Origin: Podochytrium sp. JEL0797
Taxonomy: Eukaryota; Chytridiomycota; Chytridiomycetes; Chytridiales; Chytriomycetaceae
Direction: 5' to 3'
Length of the DNA stretch: 11,295 bases
Assembly: GCA_027596195.1 (NCBI GenBank)
Contig: JADGJG010000891.1
Location: 1 to 11,295, forward strand
Made by a program: the position numbers and the translations under genes. A model generated the notes under the pieces. It was not told the DNA's origin. It ran no database searches and saw only the letters and a program-made list of their open reading frames with translations. Below are positions 7,229-11,295 of the stretch, one piece after another (the first letter of the stretch is position 1; every line of letters starts with the position of its first letter).

Positions 7229-8168
7229 TACACACCCTCAACGTTAAGATATCGACTCCTACCGATGCACGCTCCCTTTCGTGTGTCGGTACCCCCCTCG
7301 CACTTTTGTCTCCTGTCCGTACTGAGTTGGGATTGTTCGCGCTTGCTCCTGTGGTTGATGATGTGACTCCCTCTTGGGTTTGGGGATCCTTTTGCCTTCT
7401 CTCTTTGTGTTGCTTTCTTGAACCCACCTGTTCTCTCTCCTTTTCCCTTGGACTCTTCTTTCTGCATTCCCGAAGCGAAGCTTCCATTCAGTTTGAGCCC
7501 TCTCCCTCAACTTCAGCCCTCTCTTCTCCCCATTGTCCTTGTTTCCATATCGAGTAGTGTATGTGGAGTTGCAATGATCTGGTTTGACGGGGTGTTTGTG
7601 TGTCGAGCGATATGGATGACTCGGATCTCTTTGACTCTCTCGGTGTGTACGGTTTTGGCATCTCTTTCTCTTTGGGGTTAGCAAGGGCTGCAATTGTGCC
7701 TCCTTGGTGCATTCCGGCTTCTTCTTTCCCCTGTTCTGAGAAAATTGCCATTTTGCCTGCCCACTCTTTGTTGTCTTGGAGTGTCTCGGTTGTTTTTGTT
7801 GCTTGTGCATGCTTCCCCTGTTGGGCTGGGTTTCTGTGGTTCTGTGTTTGCGAAAGGTGTGGGGGCATGGTTTGGTGAGTTGGGAATGGGTTGTTGGAAG
7901 GGGATTTGGTTCTTTTTGCTGTGTGGGATGTCTGAGCTGAATGGATGAGTGGCTTGAAGTGTTTGAGTGTGGGGTTTGGGTGGGGTTTGATGAGTGAGTG
8001 AGAGTTGGTATTGGGATTCTCGGACCTCGGAGTGTGGGAGCCTTGTCTTCTGCAGGGGTGAGTTTGCTTTCTTTCTCTGTTGTTCCTCATGCGCGACACC
8101 GGACTATTCTGTGTGTTTGGAGTTCGTGTCACTGTGTCACTTTTGATCTTCCCTGGTTTCTTTTGCAG
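7229..8168 (+). other. A-poor spacer between the two bZIP reading frames, probable excised segment
   Basis: No convincing protein on either strand: the long antisense frames are low-complexity Lys/Gln/Thr/Pro strings produced by skewed base composition. On the plus strand A is strikingly rare. About 7260-7800 is C/T-rich and about 7800-8040 is G/T-rich. A spliceosome-like segment at 8058-8168 (CAGGG|GTGAGT...TTTTGCAG, 111 nt, long pyrimidine tract) lies at its end. With the 5' site at 7196 the excised RNA would be 7197-8168, 972 nt. Confidence 0.5.
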
Positions 8169-8172
8169 CCGC
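8166..8172 (+). promoter_or_regulatory. Candidate 3' splice site of the bZIP mRNA (CAG|CCGC)
   Basis: CAGCCGC fits CNG|CNGN and is the only such heptamer by eye between the last in-frame stop (8144-8146) and the body of the second frame. Cutting after G8168 gives exactly the phase needed: G7196 + CC8169-8170 = GCC. However the immediate flanks (G·G, then U·A, then mismatches) do not make the usual stem. The preceding pyrimidine tract makes it equally a normal spliceosomal acceptor. Confidence 0.4.
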
Positions 8173-8461
8173 GACCAAGTTTAACGATGGAAATGGAGGA
8201 GGAATGTTTGGGTTCTTTGGGATGGAGGACATGTGGAGTGTGGAGCAGCCTTCTGCTTCTGTGGTGTTGAGTGGGGCGGATTTGGAGGCATTATTTGAGG
8301 CGGTCCAACCCCAGCCTGAGCAACCGCAACGACCGGAGGAGATGGAGGTTGATTTGGATGCGTTGTTGTTTGGGGAGTTTGATGAACCGCAACGGAAGGA
8401 GGAGTCGCCGGTGGTTGGGGTTGAGTCTGTGGTGGATTTCAGTGAATTTTTGGATTTCTGA
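8169..8461 (+). CDS. HAC1: Second coding segment of the HAC1-like gene: acidic/hydrophobic activation tail
   Basis: An open frame of 96 residues after the split codon, with no in-frame ATG before 8204, so it needs an upstream exon. It starts ATKFNDGNGGGMFGFFGMED and continues with clustered acidic/hydrophobic motifs: GADLEALFEAV, MEVDLDALLFGEFDEP, and a VDFSEFLDF terminus. These are typical of eukaryotic transcription activation domains and of the tail added to Hac1/XBP1 by mRNA splicing. Joined at 7196|8169 the product would have 293 residues: 196 from the bZIP frame, the split Ala, and 96 new. Alternatives are a spliceosomal join from a weak donor (GTCAAG at 7182, same phase), or an independent 85-residue protein starting at 8204. 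Confidence 0.6.
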
Positions 8462-8624
8462 TTTTTCTGTGTTTGAGTGTCGTTTTGTATTATTAAAATT
8501 CGTTATATCTCTGATAACCCAACCTGTGAAGGGGCCTTGAGAACAAATCTCCGCAGACAAATCCTCCTCTTCCTCCGCAACAGCAACAACTCAAATTGTC
8601 ACTCACAAAAACCTGACAGAATTG

Positions 8625-8677
8625 GATGCGCGCGTATTCTCCATTCTGTTGACAGCGAATGGAGATACGCGAGCATC
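8625..8677. repeat. 20-bp imperfect inverted repeat (hairpin, 10-nt loop)
   Basis: Left arm 8625-8646 pairs with right arm 8657-8677: GATGC/GCATC, one G·A mismatch, CGCGTAT/ATACGCG, one bulged T (8638), CTCCATTC/GAATGGAG, loop 8647-8656. That gives 20 Watson-Crick pairs. It could be a structured RNA, a cruciform or a foldback remnant of a mobile element; nothing around it decides which. Confidence 0.7.
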
Positions 8678-8729
8678 ACATCCAGGCCTGCTGTTGCGCC
8701 TGTCTGTGATAATTCTCTCTTGAATGGGA

Positions 8730-8742
8730 GGGGGGGGGGGGG
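8730..8742. repeat. 13-nt G tract
   Basis: An uninterrupted run of 13 G in the spacer after the bZIP gene, the same length as the C run at 354-366. Confidence 0.9.
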
Positions 8743-9293
8743 ACTGCCCACTTATTAGCTATTCGTCCAAAGTTTTAAGGGAATGCCGTTCGAAAACAAT
8801 CTAGATTCAATATGTGCAAGATGGCTGTATCCAATCAGGATTTTGCGTGCGAGTCTTCATGTGGTTCTTGCGCTGTCAGAGAGCCGGGCACAGTGTGAAG
8901 GTTGTTGGTGGTGTTTTTGTGCCTGAACGAAGACACAAGCGACTTGTTTGATGGCCCAAGCTTTCGGCCACTGTCGTGGATGGTAGCGTGCAATCTCGTG
9001 AGTTGAGTTGCTGAATGGCTTCCCATCTTTAATGGCGTAGTCTCGTTTTCTCATTTTTTAAAGGGAGGAGAGAGGGAAAAACAACACCCTTGCAAATGAA
9101 AGGGACTCTGTTTTCAAGATGACGCATAAACATCAAAAAAGAGTTGGAATCTCTTCCTCCGCATTACTTTCTTTGTTTTTTCAGTAGAGATTGCCCGAAA
9201 ATCCCTGCCAAAAAAAACCTGCCTCCAAATCAAATGGGTATGCTCCCCGCTCTCCCAAAACCACCTCCAAAACGTCTGATTCAAAGATTCTAA

Positions 9294-10439
9294 ATGACAG
9301 GAAACTACATTGCCGACAGCAGTCGCGTTTTCAACAGCCGCGGGCAACGCATCTACGACGCCATTAGCGGATTGCTCGGAACCTTCTTTCTGTTCATCAT
9401 GCTGATTTACGCTGGTTTCAGAGGCCACAAGGTCGTGACGCAGGTAAAACACTCTCCTTTTCAACGCGGTTTATACCCCGCGTTAAAACGCGCTTTCGCA
9501 ACCACTCCACCCCAACAGCTCCCCGCAACCTACAGAACAACCCAACAACCCAACCTCATCCCCCTCGAATACTTTGACGACCTCTTCCCCTCCGCCGTAC
9601 CCTCCGCCTCGTTCGAGTTCCCCGCCGTCACAATCTGTCCCGCAGACTACACCCTCTCCCTCAACGTCACCTCGTGCGCACGCACCTCCACCGCGACCCC
9701 GTGCGACACCCTTGGGACACTTACGACCCCGTACGAGTTTGAAGGGTTCCCGTTGACGTGTGTGACGGTGAATCAGTACCCTGGGAATATCTTGGTGGCG
9801 AGAACGGTGGATGATTACTTGTCGTTGAGTGTGAGTGTCGCGGGGGTGAGTGGTACGAATCGGAACGGGGTGGTCATGTATTTGCATGATCAGTCGAACG
9901 CAACGTTTCAGTTGAATACTACGTTTGATAATTTTTTGACGGCGGCGGTGGGGTCTGTAGCGGAGGTGGCGATTAGGTTTGTGTGCACACACCCCTCCCT
10001 CCCACTTCTTACCCCCTTGTGTTTCGTTTTTGTTTTGTTGCAGAAAAGTGATTGAAATCGATCTGTACGGAAACTACGAAATCGATTTTGAAAACAAAGT
10101 CACCTACTTTGCACCCATGGCTTCCGCTGCGCAAGCTCCGGGTTCGCTCACAATCGACATCAAGTACCCCATTCTCGAAGTCACGTATGAGAAGGCTTTT
10201 CTTCCAGTCGATATGGTGAGTTTTTGCTTTTACAAGGAACTTTCTTACTTGTTTGCTCATCCCGTTTTTTTTCCCAGTTCAACTGGCTCGGAGAAGTGGG
10301 AGGTGTCTCGTCTCTCCTCTTTTTCATCCACAGAACAGTGATTTACATTGTTCCGTTGGTGCTTTTGCGTTTCGACCGCTACACGGACGTGAAGGCCAAG
10401 AAGGCTGCGAGCAATTATGAAGGGTTTTCGAATTATTGA
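9294..10439 (+). CDS. Two-TM DEG/ENaC/ASIC-like channel candidate, four exons, 313 aa
   Basis: Exons: 9294-9443, 9519-9976, 10044-10215, 10278-10439, all GT..AG and phase-compatible. Topology: a short N-terminus, TM1 at about 22-43 (GLLGTFFLFIMLIYAGF), a large loop, and TM2 at about 268-292 near the C-terminus. SRG before TM1 sits where DEG/ENaC channels have their His-Gly gating motif. FEFPAVTIC (Cys90) shortly after TM1 is the hallmark post-TM1 strand of that family. LGEVGG ahead of TM2 resembles its pre-TM2 segment. The loop has four cysteines (90 and three more) and several N-glycosylation sequons (NVT, NAT, NTT), as expected for an extracellular domain. The loop is about 220 residues, shorter and less Cys-rich than animal members, and the GxS selectivity filter is not obvious, so channel function is inference. 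A sodium-channel-like or unrelated two-TM receptor role is possible. Intron 1 contains a small AACGCGG/CCGCGTT hairpin. Confidence 0.72.
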
Positions 10440-10524
10440 AGAAAACACACTTTTTTTTTGGTCGCGGCTCGTTGGGAACTCGGTTGTTCTAGTTGTTTCA
10501 TTTTTTTATTCGTTCAAAGTAAAT

Positions 10525-11293
<769 letters not shown>

Positions 11294-11295
11294 AA

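Larger units (their letters stand above)
8462..9293. other. Intergenic spacer without a supported gene
   Basis: Holds a hairpin (8625-8677) and a 13-G tract. A minus-strand open frame of 65 codons with its own ATG (9054-8857) has ordinary amino-acid composition but no recognisable domain, and is not called. A CCAAT box occurs near 8831. The last 60-100 nt should contain the promoter and leader of the channel-like gene at 9294. Confidence 0.5.

Noticed and set aside
7259..8132. Two long antisense open frames (183 and 214 codons) in the bZIP spacer
   Set aside because: Both translate to Lys/Arg/Gln/Thr/Pro low-complexity strings in different frames over the same A-poor DNA. This is what strong base skew produces, with no domain or intron structure.
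8785..8800. GTTCGAAAAC resembling a tRNA T-loop
   Set aside because: No acceptor stem, anticodon arm or internal A box at the right distance.

Overview
The window is nuclear DNA from a eukaryote with a compact genome. Genes lie close together and are split by many short introns (about 45-111 nt) with GTGAGT-like donors, (T/C)AG acceptors and, in several, a CTAAC branch point. I infer an early-diverging, flagellated fungus of chytrid type. The MYST acetyltransferase ends in the fungal-type W-x-P-P-x-F...QLRF tail, the bZIP factor has the HAC1 basic region of fungi, and a CXorf65/C22orf15-like protein (a family I associate with ciliated lineages) is present. No organism-specific marker is visible, so this is inference.

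Layout: (1) 1-749, minus: N-terminal part of a DENR/TMA22-like ribosome-recycling factor in six exons, running off the left edge. (2) 921-1568, plus: CXorf65/C22orf15-like protein, divergent from DENR. (3) 1612-4318, plus: eight-exon SNF2 ATPase of the Rad5/Rad16/Uls1 group with a SUMO-interacting motif, two sumoylation-consensus sites and a four-cysteine insert where the RING is expected. (4) 4319-6110, plus: spacer with a degenerate 60-nt-period repeat, then two unrecognised genes. (5) 6389-8461, plus: HAC1/XBP1-type bZIP factor. (6) 8462-9293: spacer with a 20-bp hairpin. (7) 9294-10439, plus: two-TM protein with DEG/ENaC-channel hallmarks. (8) 10740-11295, minus: C-terminal part of an Esa1/Tip60-type MYST acetyltransferase, convergent with the channel gene.

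The most interesting locus is the bZIP gene. The first reading frame stops at 7226-7228. About 940 nt of A-poor sequence follow, then a second frame encodes a hydrophobic/acidic tail resembling an activation domain. Close to the first stop lies a perfect 4-bp stem with a 7-nt CNG|CNGN loop, the IRE1 cleavage signature of HAC1/XBP1 mRNA. The only CNG|CNGN heptamer in the usable interval at the start of the second frame is in the matching phase. Joining them would exchange the last 10 residues for a 97-residue tail, which is the expected unfolded-protein-response switch, with a 972-nt excised segment. The 3' site does not fold into the canonical hairpin and also looks like a spliceosomal acceptor, so the mechanism is a hypothesis. 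The promoter has two opposed ACGTGG sites of UPRE type, consistent with autoregulation.

The genes do not form one pathway. They are ordinary nuclear neighbours in translation, chromatin, stress transcription and membrane function.
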